Shown one piece after another: positions 1 to 6,079 of a stretch of DNA of 11,361 nucleotides. This DNA comes from an uncultured Lachnospiraceae bacterium. Lineage in GTDB: Bacteria; Bacillota_A; Clostridia; Lachnospirales; Lachnospiraceae. Both the position numbers and the translations under genes were made by a program. How positions within the stretch are numbered: the first letter of the stretch is position 1; every line of letters begins with the position of its first letter. Location of the stretch: contig CAMWWF010000061.1 of NCBI GenBank assembly GCA_947177885.1, positions 1 to 11,361 of the forward strand, in the 5' to 3' direction. The notes beneath the pieces are model-generated. The model was given only the letters and a program-made list of their open reading frames with translations. It did not search any database and was not told the origin of the DNA.

Positions 1-440
1 GCCTTTACGCTGCGGCAGGCGCAATCTTAGGGCATAACTATCCTTTTTATATGGGCTTTAAGGGAGGAAAGGGGATTGCGGCTACAGCGGGATTGATCCT
101 TGCTTTTCATCCGTACTTTATCGTGATGGGCGTGGTGATTTTTTTCGGGATCTTTTTCACCACCCATTATGTGTCCCTGGGCTCTCTTCTGGTATATCTG
201 GGACTGATCATTGAAATGGTGGTCTGCGGACAGTTGGGACTGTTTGCGGGTATGTCTCAGGCGCAGCTTTATGAGATGTATGCCCTGACTCTGGTGCTGG
301 CCGTGATGGCATACTGGAAACACCGGGAAAATATTGTGCGGCTGATCCATGGAAACGAGAGAAAGACATATCTGACCAGGAAGAATAAGGTGGACGTGGA
401 AGCCGGTACGGATAAGAATGAGAGTAAAGGAAAACAATAA
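1..440 (+). CDS. plsY: Glycerol-3-phosphate acyltransferase PlsY, 3' part (5' end outside window)
   Basis: PlsY is the integral membrane enzyme that moves the acyl group from acyl-phosphate to sn-glycerol-3-phosphate, giving lysophosphatidic acid at the start of phospholipid synthesis. The reading frame is open from base 3, so the gene starts upstream and the ATG at 51 is internal. The visible part begins with a hallmark PlsY motif, GHNYPFYMGFKGGKGIA, which carries the conserved His-Asn and the GGKG substrate-binding loop. Hydrophobic membrane segments follow, and the cytoplasmic end KHRENIVRLIHGNE is typical of the family's C-terminus. About 145 residues are visible of a usual 200-220. After the typical end there is a charged, lysine-rich tail of about 25 residues, longer than the usual stop. 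The next gene downstream, gpsA, makes the glycerol-3-phosphate substrate, a pairing common in Firmicutes. Identification is firm; only completeness is limited by the window edge. Confidence 0.95.
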   Translation, partial: LYAAAGAILGHNYPFYMGFKGGKGIAATAGLILAFHPYFIVMGVVIFFGIFFTTHYVSLGSLLVYLGLIIEMVVCGQLGLFAGMSQAQLYEMYALTLVLAVMAYWKHRENIVRLIHGNERKTYLTRKNKVDVEAGTDKNESKGKQ

Positions 441-458
441 ACGGAAGGATATCGCTCA

Positions 459-518
459 GTCCATCCACGATGGACCCGGATATAAGTATTCCGGAGAAAT
501 CCACATTTCAAAGTGGAT
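459..518. repeat. Three consecutive small palindromes downstream of plsY
   Basis: Three inverted repeats sit almost end to end. GTCCATC (459-465) pairs with GATGGAC (469-475) around a CAC loop. CCGGA (476-480) pairs with TCCGG (490-494) around 9 nt. ATCCAC (499-504) pairs with GTGGAT (513-518) around 8 nt. None is followed by a T-run, so they do not read as an intrinsic terminator. They could fold in the plsY-gpsA intergenic RNA or be protein-binding sites. The pairings are seen directly; any function is unknown. Confidence 0.45.
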
Positions 519-536
519 GAAGAAACAGATGATAAC

Positions 537-616
537 AGCATCAGAACAGAAAAGTATCAAAACAAAAAAGTATCAGAACAGATAAACATTAAAACAGACA
601 AGTATCAAAAGGAATA
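537..616. repeat. 16-bp tandem repeat, five A-rich units, in the plsY-gpsA gap
   Basis: Five head-to-tail 16-bp units start at 537, 553, 569, 585 and 601, with consensus AGTATCARAACAGAWA. By eye the units match agtatcaaaacagaaa at 14, 15, 14, 12 and 12 of 16 positions, so the array is degenerate at its downstream end. The period is not a multiple of three and stops occur within the array, so it is not coding. It fills most of the space just upstream of gpsA (start 680). A weak promoter-like pair (TTAAAA 589-594, 18 nt, AATAAT 613-618) lies in its last units. The repeat is seen directly; a role in gpsA expression would be inference. Confidence 0.75.
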
Positions 617-679
617 ATGATCTTAGAACAGAGAATAGAATCATAAAAAATCGTGCATTATGCGCAGAAAAGAGGGAAT

Positions 680-1687
680 ATGGCGAAAATATCGATTCTT
701 GGTGGCGGAAGCTGGGGAATTGCCATCGCAGTATTATTGCATAAGAACGGGCATGAGATCACAGTCTGGTCGGCTCTGGAGGCGGAAGTGGAGATGCTGA
801 GAGAGAAGCACGAACACAAAATGCTGCCGGATGTCAGGCTGCCGGAGGATATGATCTTCACCGCGGATGACAGGGAGGCTGTGGAGGGCAGTGATCTGCT
901 TGTGATGGCAGTGGCAAGCGCCTATACCAGAGCTACGGCAAACCGTATCGGCGGGTTGGTGGCTCAGGACCAGAAGATCCTGAACGTGGCCAAAGGAATC
1001 GAAGAACACACTCTGATGACGCTGTCGGAGATCATAGAACAGGAGATCCCCCAGGCGGATGTGGCTGTGATGTCCGGTCCCTCCCATGCGGAGGAAGTGG
1101 GACGGGGCATTCCCACCACCATTGTGGTGGGGGCGAAATCCAAAGCTACGGCAGAGTACATCCAGAATCTGTTTATGAACGAAGTGTTCCGTGTCTATAT
1201 CAGCCCTGACATATTGGGAATGGAGTTGGGTGGTTCTTTGAAGAATGTGGTGGCGCTGGCAGCAGGTATTGCAGACGGACTGGGGTATGGAGACAACACA
1301 AAAGCGGCGCTGATCACCAGAGGTATCGCAGAGATCGCGAGACTGGGGATCGCCATGGGCGGCAAGTTCGAGACCTTCTGCGGGCTGACGGGGATCGGCG
1401 ATCTGATTGTGACCTGTGCCAGCATGCATTCCCGGAACCGTCGGGCGGGTATTCTCATAGGTCAGGGGAGATCCTATGAGTCTGCCATGGAAGAGGTGCA
1501 GATGGTGGTGGAAGGTGTGTATTCCGCCAAGGCTGCCATGGAGTTGGCGGAGAAATACCAGATCCAGATGCCTATCATCGAACAGGTGAACAAGGTACTG
1601 TTTGATGGAAAGAGCGCTGCTCAGGCCGTGAAGGAGCTGATGCTTCGGGACAGGAAGGAAGAGATCCTGGATGTTTCCTGGGAATAG
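680..1687 (+). CDS. gpsA: NAD(P)-dependent glycerol-3-phosphate dehydrogenase
   Basis: GpsA reduces dihydroxyacetone phosphate to sn-glycerol-3-phosphate, the backbone for phospholipids, in the cytoplasm. The 335-residue product has the usual family length. The N-terminal Rossmann fold opens with the dinucleotide motif GGGSWG at residues 8-13. NVAKGIE (about 102-108) holds the conserved first lysine, and SGPSHAEEVG spans about 132-141. LGGSLKN (183-189) carries catalytic Lys188. GLTGIGDLIVTC and SRNRRAG (about 235-257) form the C-terminal substrate and cofactor pocket. I chose ATG 680 because the protein family begins at this Met directly before the Rossmann strand and AGAGGG lies just upstream (671-676). 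The in-frame GTG at 653 would add nine non-conserved residues. It sits downstream of plsY, whose product consumes its product. In many Firmicutes spoIVA follows; here it does not. Identification is firm. Confidence 0.97.
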   Translation: MAKISILGGGSWGIAIAVLLHKNGHEITVWSALEAEVEMLREKHEHKMLPDVRLPEDMIFTADDREAVEGSDLLVMAVASAYTRATANRIGGLVAQDQKILNVAKGIEEHTLMTLSEIIEQEIPQADVAVMSGPSHAEEVGRGIPTTIVVGAKSKATAEYIQNLFMNEVFRVYISPDILGMELGGSLKNVVALAAGIADGLGYGDNTKAALITRGIAEIARLGIAMGGKFETFCGLTGIGDLIVTCASMHSRNRRAGILIGQGRSYESAMEEVQMVVEGVYSAKAAMELAEKYQIQMPIIEQVNKVLFDGKSAAQAVKELMLRDRKEEILDVSWE

Positions 1688-1770
1688 CGTGTGAGGAACT
1701 TCCGATTGTCTTTGGCAATTTTTGCAATACGGATCATCAGACTTAAAGAATATGTTGCGGAGGTTCTGTT

Positions 1771-1887
1771 ATGGCCGGGTATATTATGGAACTCAGAAAG
1801 CTTGTGGGGCATCGGACGATCATTCAGTGCGCGGCAAGCATTATCATTGTGAATGAGGAGGGGAAGCTGAGTAATGATATAAGATGA
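1771..1887 (+). pseudogene. Truncated Nudix-hydrolase N-terminus (38 codons)
   Basis: An ATG at 1771 preceded by a good Shine-Dalgarno GGAGG (1759-1763, 7-nt spacing) opens a 38-residue frame. It starts MAGYIMELRKLVGHRTII and continues to an NEEGKL segment. This closely resembles the first strands of a Nudix hydrolase subfamily, up to the point where LLQ-R normally follows. Here the frame instead runs into SNDIR and a TGA (1885-1887). No Nudix box is present and I could not find the rest of the gene downstream. The stop codon's last base is also the first base of a strong terminator. The likeliest reading is a remnant of a deleted gene, from a different Nudix subfamily than the intact gene at 2098. 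A short expressed leader peptide is an alternative, since the ribosome site is intact. Confidence 0.6.
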
Positions 1888-1913
1888 AAAGCGCCACAAT
1901 CTGTGGCGCTTTT
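1887..1913 (+). terminator. Strong intrinsic terminator
   Basis: AAAAGCGCCACA (1887-1898) is perfectly complementary to TGTGGCGCTTTT (1902-1913) around a 3-nt ATC loop, giving a 12-bp stem with flanking A and T tracts. The symmetric A/T flanks mean it could work in both directions. It would end transcription coming from gpsA and the Nudix remnant before the next promoter at 1971. Confidence 0.9.
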
Positions 1914-1943
1914 ATAATGTTCCGGGGTAGTAAGCTTTGCGGA

Positions 1944-1962
1944 CTACAAAGCAGCTACAAAG
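1944..1962 (+). repeat. Direct repeat CTACAAAG x2 in helical phase, upstream of promoter
   Basis: CTACAAAG occurs at 1944-1951 and 1955-1962, 11 bp apart (about one helical turn). It ends 8 bp before the -35 box at 1971, with a T6 tract in between. The position and phase suit an activator site or UP-type element, but only two copies are seen and this may be chance. Confidence 0.3.
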
Positions 1963-1970
1963 ATTTTTTA

Positions 1971-1999
1971 TTGAGACAAAGGTGGGGTTATGGTACAAT
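1971..1999 (+). promoter_or_regulatory. Sigma-A type promoter with extended -10, for the Nudix-pdp unit
   Basis: TTGAGA (1971-1976) and TACAAT (1994-1999) are separated by exactly 17 nt, and TG at 1991-1992 makes an extended -10 (TGGTACAAT). Each box matches consensus at 5 of 6 positions. Transcription would begin near 2005-2007, giving a leader of about 90 nt before the Nudix gene. It lies right after the terminator at 1887-1913, marking the start of a new unit. Confidence 0.75.
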
Positions 2000-2017
2000 A
2001 AGTCCATACTCGTGGCA

Positions 2018-2060
2018 ATCAGCGGCCGGATATTATAATTGTGTGATTTGATACGCTGAT
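2018..2060 (+). other. Inverted repeat in the Nudix-gene leader
   Basis: ATCAGCG (2018-2024) and CGCTGAT (2054-2060) are perfect complements, 29 nt apart, inside the predicted 5' leader. The intervening sequence is AT-rich. It may form a long hairpin in the mRNA or be an operator half-site pair. I recognise no riboswitch class in it. Confidence 0.3.
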
Positions 2061-2097
2061 CTTTGCTTCTATATGGGAGGCGGGGAATGGAGGGGAG

Positions 2098-2598
2098 ATG
2101 GAAGTAATGGACGGAAAGTTGAGGAATATGACATCACTCTACATAACGAATGAGGGCAAAATGCTGCTGCTTTTCAGGCAGGGAAGCAGAGTGGTCAATG
2201 ATGTCTGGGTGGGAGCGGCGGGAGGTCATTTTGAAGAGCCCGAGCTGAATGACGCGAAAGCATGCGTGTTACGGGAATTGGAAGAAGAACTGGGACTGAG
2301 GGAAGATGACATCAGAAATCTGGCATTGCGCTATGTCACACTGCGCAGGACCAAAGGGGAGATCAGACAGAATTATTACTTCTTTGCCGAATTAGAGGAT
2401 GGCGTGGAGGCGTGCTTTGCTTCGAATGAGGGAGCCTGCAAATGGTTTGAATTTTCGGAGCTGGCAGATTTGGAAATGCCATATACCGCTAAATATGTTA
2501 TGAAACATTATCTGGAAACCGGGTATAAAACGAATGAAATATATGGCGGGGTGGCTGACGGTGAAACAGTAGTGTTTACAAAGATGCCGGAGTTTTAG
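2098..2598 (+). CDS. Nudix (MutT-like) hydrolase
   Basis: Nudix enzymes are Mg-dependent hydrolases of nucleoside diphosphates linked to another group; the substrate cannot be read from this sequence. The Nudix box lies at about residues 41-66 (GGHFEEPELNDAKAC, then VLRELEEELGL). Its REL-EEE-LGL half fits the REUXEEXGU pattern exactly. The first half has nine instead of seven residues between the box Glu and the Arg, a two-residue insertion. The 166-residue length is normal. A GGAGGGGAG purine run (2089-2097) abuts ATG 2098. ATG 2107 is better spaced from it and ATG 2128 starts the conserved part, so the start is uncertain by up to ten residues. It sits first in a unit with its own promoter and pdp downstream, suggesting a role around nucleotide salvage or clean-up (inference). 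Confidence 0.88.
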   Translation: MEVMDGKLRNMTSLYITNEGKMLLLFRQGSRVVNDVWVGAAGGHFEEPELNDAKACVLRELEEELGLREDDIRNLALRYVTLRRTKGEIRQNYYFFAELEDGVEACFASNEGACKWFEFSELADLEMPYTAKYVMKHYLETGYKTNEIYGGVADGETVVFTKMPEF

Positions 2599-2643
2599 GA
2601 CGTTCTTTTCGGAATTGTGTATCCATGTAAATGGAGCTTATAA

Positions 2644-2781
2644 ATGTACATTGTAAGTGACCGGCAGATAAAACGCATTATCATTTTTGAGAATGGAAAT
2701 GATGCTGACGAATTTCTCTCTCAATATAGCATGACTTCCGGTTGGAGTTCCATTATATTTGGAGATCCCGAGAGTATATGA
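2644..2781 (+). CDS. Small ORF, 45 codons, between the Nudix gene and pdp
   Basis: ATG 2644 follows an in-frame TAA and has a clear Shine-Dalgarno GGAG (2633-2636) at 7-nt spacing. The frame ends with TGA at 2779-2781, ten bases before the pdp ribosome site. The product starts MYIVSDRQIKRIIIFENGND and ends with FGDPESI. It is mixed in charge, has no membrane segment, and resembles no family I recognise. Its place inside the Nudix-pdp unit, good ribosome site and lack of other features in this gap favour a translated small protein. It could instead be a leader peptide or a remnant. The only thing against it is its short length. Confidence 0.4.
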   Translation: MYIVSDRQIKRIIIFENGNDADEFLSQYSMTSGWSSIIFGDPESI

Positions 2782-2805
2782 ATTGGAAAAGGAGGAACAG
2801 CAGCC

Positions 2806-4113
2806 ATGAGAATGTACGACATTATTATGAAAAAAAGAAACGGAGGAGAACTCTCCAGGGATGAGATCGATTTCTTTGTAGAAGGTTACACTAAGGGGGA
2901 GATCCCCGATTATCAGGTGTCAGCCCTGATGATGGCAATCTATTTTCGGAAGATGACGGAGGGCGAGACCCTGGCTCTGACCATGGCTATGGCAAACAGC
3001 GGGGATATGCTGGACCTTTCACGGATCGACGGTATCAAGGTGGATAAACACAGTACCGGCGGTGTGGGGGACAAGACCTCTCTGGCGCTGACTCCCATGG
3101 TGGCGGCATGCGGCATCCCTGTGGCGAAGATGAGCGGCCGTGGACTGGGGCATACCGGGGGCACCATTGACAAGCTGGAAAGTTTTTCCGGTTTTTCCAC
3201 AGCGCTGACTACAGAGCAGTTTATTGATAATGTCAACCGCATCGGCATTGCCATCATGGGACAGACGGCGGATCTGGCGCCGGCGGATAAGAAACTGTAT
3301 GCCCTTCGGGACGTGACGGCCACGGTGGATAATATGTCCCTCATTGCCAGTTCCATTATGAGCAAGAAGCTGGCGGCGGGGGCAGATGCCATTGTACTGG
3401 ATGTGAAGACGGGAAGCGGCGCTTTTATGAAAGAGGAAGCGGACGCGAAAGCTCTGGCGGAGGAGATGGTAAGGCTTGGAAGGAATGCAGGGCGCACCAC
3501 CATTGCCGTGATCTCCGATATGGATCAGCCCCTTGGTTATGCGGTGGGCAATGCGCTGGAGGTGAAAGAAGCCATAGAGACGCTGAAAGGGAACGGGCCC
3601 AAAGATTTTGTAGAGCTGTGTATGACGCTGGGGAGCCAGATGCTGATCGCGGGAGGAAAGGCAAGAGATAAGGAGGAAGCGTTTGCAAAGCTGCATGCAG
3701 TGATAGAGGACGGCAGCGCTCTGAAGAAACTGGCGGAGTTTGTAGAGGCTCAGGGAGGAGACCCGAGAGCCGTCTATGATACGGAGCTTTTGCCGAAGGC
3801 ATCCGTCATTCGTGAGATCAAGTCGCCTGCGGAGGGGTATATCAGCCATATCGCCTGTGACGAGGTGGGAATCTGTTCTCTGATCCTTGGCGGCGGCAGG
3901 GAGACCAAGGAGAGCGGGATCGACCTGTCCGTAGGTATTGTATTACAGAAAAAGGCAGGGGATTTTGTGAAAAAGGGCGATACCCTTGCGGTGATCCATG
4001 CCAATGGGGAGGTGAAGCGGGAGGAAGTGCAGAGACGTTACCTGGCAGCCTGTGCCATTACTTCTGAGAAACCTGTCCGGACATCTTTTATCAAAGAGAT
4101 CATAACTGCCTGA
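2806..4113 (+). CDS. pdp: Pyrimidine-nucleoside phosphorylase
   Basis: This cytoplasmic salvage enzyme splits uridine, thymidine or deoxyuridine with phosphate, giving the free base and (deoxy)ribose-1-phosphate. The 435 residues are full length. An N-terminal helical domain begins MRMYDIIMKKRNGGELS. Residues 81-84 (KHST) and GGVGDK form the phosphate and potassium loop. SGRGLGHTGGTIDKLE (110-125) is the family signature. Pyrimidine-binding residues Arg168, Ser183 and Lys187 are all in place, matching the bacterial PyNP numbering, and a C-terminal alpha/beta domain completes the fold. Arg168 with this spacing fits both PyNP and thymidine phosphorylase, but overall it looks like the Firmicute PyNP. 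ATG 2806 has GGAGG at 2791-2795; ATG 2812 is too far. It ends the unit begun at 1971 and is followed by a terminator. Confidence 0.96.
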   Translation: MRMYDIIMKKRNGGELSRDEIDFFVEGYTKGEIPDYQVSALMMAIYFRKMTEGETLALTMAMANSGDMLDLSRIDGIKVDKHSTGGVGDKTSLALTPMVAACGIPVAKMSGRGLGHTGGTIDKLESFSGFSTALTTEQFIDNVNRIGIAIMGQTADLAPADKKLYALRDVTATVDNMSLIASSIMSKKLAAGADAIVLDVKTGSGAFMKEEADAKALAEEMVRLGRNAGRTTIAVISDMDQPLGYAVGNALEVKEAIETLKGNGPKDFVELCMTLGSQMLIAGGKARDKEEAFAKLHAVIEDGSALKKLAEFVEAQGGDPRAVYDTELLPKASVIREIKSPAEGYISHIACDEVGICSLILGGGRETKESGIDLSVGIVLQKKAGDFVKKGDTLAVIHANGEVKREEVQRRYLAACAITSEKPVRTSFIKEIITA

Positions 4114-4131
4114 AGTTAAAATGTTGTGCTA

Positions 4132-4160
4132 CCCGGCAGCCCCGCTGCAACCGGGGTTTT
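4132..4160 (+). terminator. Intrinsic terminator after pdp
   Basis: CCCGG (4132-4136) pairs with CCGGG (4151-4155). Inside, CAGC (4137-4140) pairs with GCTG (4144-4147) around CCC, leaving a CAA bulge. The hairpin is followed by GTTTTG. The T-run is short (four), but the stem is GC-rich and the site lies 18 bp past the pdp stop. Confidence 0.7.
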
Positions 4161-4191
4161 GCGAAATTAATTTTAGACGGCTGTAAGAAAT

Positions 4192-4224
4192 TATAGTATA
4201 GTTTTGGGATTTCCATAATATAAT
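4192..4224 (+). promoter_or_regulatory. Possible promoter for yqfC (sigma-E-like or sigma-A-like)
   Basis: Just upstream of yqfC lie TATAGTATAG (4192-4201) and CATAATATAAT (4214-4224). CATA at 4214 recalls the sigma-E -10 (CATAnnnT), and yqfC/yqfD belong to the mother-cell sigma-E regulon in Bacillus subtilis. The spacing to an ATA-type -35 is not ideal. TATAAT at 4219-4224 is a perfect sigma-A -10 but lies only 6 bp from the ATG and has no good -35, so a tentative assignment only. Confidence 0.35.
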
Positions 4225-4230
4225 GGGAAC

Positions 4231-4521
4231 ATGAAAAATATGAAAAACAGCAAAAGCATACAGCCGAAAAAAGAATTGATCATAGATTCCCTGAAGCTTC
4301 CCAAGGATATCTGTATGGGGGCCATGCGGGTCACCATGACCGGAAACAGGGAGGCGTGGATCGAAAATTATAGAGGCATTCTGGAGTACACGGGACAGAT
4401 GATCCTGCTGCAGGGAAAGACCTGCCAGGTCTGTTTTGAGGGTGCAGGACTTTCCATAGACTATTATACCAACGAGGATATGAAGATCAGCGGATGTATC
4501 TCCTGCGTACGCTATCTTTAG
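4231..4521 (+). CDS. yqfC: Sporulation protein YqfC (YabP/YqfC family)
   Basis: YqfC is a small beta-rich protein of the YabP/YqfC family, made in the mother cell during sporulation; its biochemical role is not settled. The product is 96 residues, the usual size. After a basic N-terminus come the conserved features: LKLPKDICMGAMRVTMTGN (about 22-40), then ENYRGILEY (about 45-53), and repeated strands ending in a glycine/isoleucine motif (ISGCISCVRYL). No strong ribosome site is visible: GGGA (4225-4228) is too close to ATG 4231 but 11 nt from ATG 4240, so the true start may be codon 4. It directly precedes yqfD, the classic neighbour. The 165-bp gap between them shows only a small palindrome GGAGC-ACG-GCTCC at 4523-4535. 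Confidence 0.88.
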   Translation: MKNMKNSKSIQPKKELIIDSLKLPKDICMGAMRVTMTGNREAWIENYRGILEYTGQMILLQGKTCQVCFEGAGLSIDYYTNEDMKISGCISCVRYL

Positions 4522-4686
4522 AGGAGCACGGCTCCGATCATATTCGGTAAAAAATGCGGTATATTTGTTCATTGGAAAGGCGGCTGAACATAATTGCCGC
4601 GCGGAGCCGGTGGAGTTCGGCGGATAAGCATTTGCCGGATCATTGAGGCGGCAGTGAACCGGTTTATCTGGAAGTGAGGGAATGCC

Positions 4687-5934
4687 ATGATAGAGTTTTT
4701 AAAGTATATCCGGGGGTATCTGAGGATACGCGTGTATGGATTTTCGCCGGAGCGGTTTATGAATCTGTGCAGCAACAAGGATATCCTTCTGTGGGACATT
4801 GTGAGGGACGGGGAAGTCTATTACATGAACATAACCCTGAAAGGATTTTATAAGCTTCGTCCGATTGCGAAAAAGACAGGAACAAGGGTAGCCGTATTGC
4901 AGCGATATGGACTGCCCTTTTTTCTGCCCAAGCTTCTGAGAAGGAAGATGTTTCTGGCAGGGCTGCTGTTGACCGTAGCCTTCTGGATCTGGTCCTCCAC
5001 CCATATCTGGAATATCGAATTGGAAGGAAATTACCAGATCACCCGGGATGTGTTCGATGATTTCCTGAAGGACAATCAGGTGTCGGAGGGAATGCGTAAG
5101 GAACAGCTGGATATTGAGTTGCTGGAAAAGGAGATCCGCAGGCAGTTCCCACAGGTGACATGGGCTTCCGCAAAGCTGGATGGAACAAAGCTTAGGATCT
5201 CCATCAAGGAGAATGACGCTCCCATTATCACCGATACCAGGGAGAGAGCGGCAGGGGCCGATCTGGCCTCCCAGTACGCGGGGACAGTGGTGTCCATCAT
5301 GGTGCGCAGGGGTGTTCCCGTCGTGGCGGCGGGTGATATTGTGGAGGAAGGAACCGTGCTGGTGGAAGGCCGGGTGCCGGTCTACAACGATGACGGCACT
5401 GTGCGTGAATATATCTATGTGGATGCGGACGCGGATGTCATTCTGGAGCATACGCAGAGCTTTGCAGACTCTCTGCCTTTTGATTACATAGAAAAGGAGT
5501 ATACCGGAAGGGAAGAGAAGAGATACTATTTCCGACTCGGGGAAAAAGAGTGGCGGATGCCGGAGAATCAGCCTTTTCTGGTCTATGACAGCGTGATCCG
5601 TGAGAGCCGTTCTCTGCTGTTTCAGAAGCTGTCGATCCCTTTTTATGTGGGCAGCTACACTCACAGGGAGTATCAGAATGTAGAGTATGAATACACTTTG
5701 GACGAGGCAAAAGTATTATTGAATCAAAAAATTTCCGAATATATTGAAAGTTTAGAGGAAAAAGGGGTACAAATTATTGAAAAAGATGTTAAAATAGATA
5801 CGACTGGGGATTCATGGGTTATGAACGGAGAATTTCTGGTGCAGGAGCCGGTGGGAGTCAGCGTGGTGATCGACAGGACAGAACCGGCAGGGCCGGGGGC
5901 GGAAGAGACAGATCAGGCGGAAGCCGTGGAATGA
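4687..5934 (+). CDS. yqfD: Sporulation protein YqfD
   Basis: YqfD is a membrane protein of the sporulation sigma-E regulon in Firmicutes; it is linked to spore development but its activity is unclear. The conserved N-terminal cytoplasmic part carries YGFSPERFMNLC and ILLWDI (residues 17-37) and YGLPFFLPKLLRRK (74-87). One membrane segment follows (about 88-108), then a large extracytoplasmic region with the HIWNIELEGNYQIT start, a POTRA-like fold in this family. ATG 4687 has GAGGG (4676-4680) at 6-nt spacing. At 415 residues it is slightly longer than the B. subtilis protein, because of an acidic tail of about 20 residues (EPAGPGAEETDQAEAVE). Two oddities are listed separately: a 90-bp AT-rich stretch at 5711-5800 inside the gene, and repeats of its final codons after the stop. 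Confidence 0.93.
   Translation: MIEFLKYIRGYLRIRVYGFSPERFMNLCSNKDILLWDIVRDGEVYYMNITLKGFYKLRPIAKKTGTRVAVLQRYGLPFFLPKLLRRKMFLAGLLLTVAFWIWSSTHIWNIELEGNYQITRDVFDDFLKDNQVSEGMRKEQLDIELLEKEIRRQFPQVTWASAKLDGTKLRISIKENDAPIITDTRERAAGADLASQYAGTVVSIMVRRGVPVVAAGDIVEEGTVLVEGRVPVYNDDGTVREYIYVDADADVILEHTQSFADSLPFDYIEKEYTGREEKRYYFRLGEKEWRMPENQPFLVYDSVIRESRSLLFQKLSIPFYVGSYTHREYQNVEYEYTLDEAKVLLNQKISEYIESLEEKGVQIIEKDVKIDTTGDSWVMNGEFLVQEPVGVSVVIDRTEPAGPGAEETDQAEAVE
5711..5800 (+). other. AT-rich dip within yqfD
   Basis: Counting bases, 20 of 90 (22%) are G or C, against 24/60 in the 60 bp upstream and 34/60 from 5821 to 5880. The segment encodes LLNQKISEYIESLEEKGVQI and following residues, a part of the family that is normally present. 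Lys/Ile-rich residues explain some of it, but synonymous choice (tta, aaa, gaa, att) also shifts, unlike the codons around it. Confidence 0.7.
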
Positions 5935-6008
5935 GGCAGGCCGGGCGGAAGGGCAGGAGAGACGGAAACTGTGGAATGAGGCAGATCAGACGGAAGCTGT
6001 GGAATGAG
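5909..6008 (+). repeat. Three copies of the yqfD 3' end around its stop codon
   Basis: Three near-identical 20-mers end in GTGGAATGAG: 5916-5935 (GGCGGAAGCCGTGGAATGAG, containing the yqfD stop), 5961-5980 and 5989-6008. Each unit carries a TGA. The first and third are also preceded by CAGATCAG (5909-5916 and 5982-5989), giving a longer 73-bp-spaced duplication. The second copy is in the yqfD frame, so one-base changes at the first stop would extend the protein by 14 residues (to TETVE). The pattern looks like local duplication of the gene's tail. Confidence 0.8.
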
Positions 6009-6079
6009 CGGAGGCCCCCGAGGAATAGAGGAAGCACGCAAAACGCAAATTTAGAACGGAAGATTCAGGTACAGAGACA

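Noticed and set aside
537..616. CRISPR-like array
   Set aside because: The units are contiguous 16-mers without spacers and no cas gene is present.
589..618. Promoter for gpsA (TTAAAA / AATAAT, 18-nt spacer)
   Set aside because: Too weak and lies within an A-rich repeat where such matches arise easily; kept only as a remark.
653..679. Upstream GTG start for gpsA
   Set aside because: The added nine residues are not part of the family and lack a ribosome site; ATG 680 begins the conserved Rossmann strand.
2006..2088. Riboswitch in the Nudix leader
   Set aside because: Only one inverted repeat is visible and no known aptamer core or terminator follows.
2616..2646. Internal promoter before pdp (TTGTGT ... 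TATAAA)
   Set aside because: The -35 is poor and the -10 overlaps the small ORF's start codon; the upstream promoter explains expression better.
3019..3849. Long open frame on the - strand over pdp (276 codons), and another at 4699-5664 over yqfD (321 codons)
   Set aside because: Both lie antisense to strongly recognised + strand genes, have no family motifs and are His/Gln/Arg-rich as expected for shadow frames of GC-biased coding DNA.
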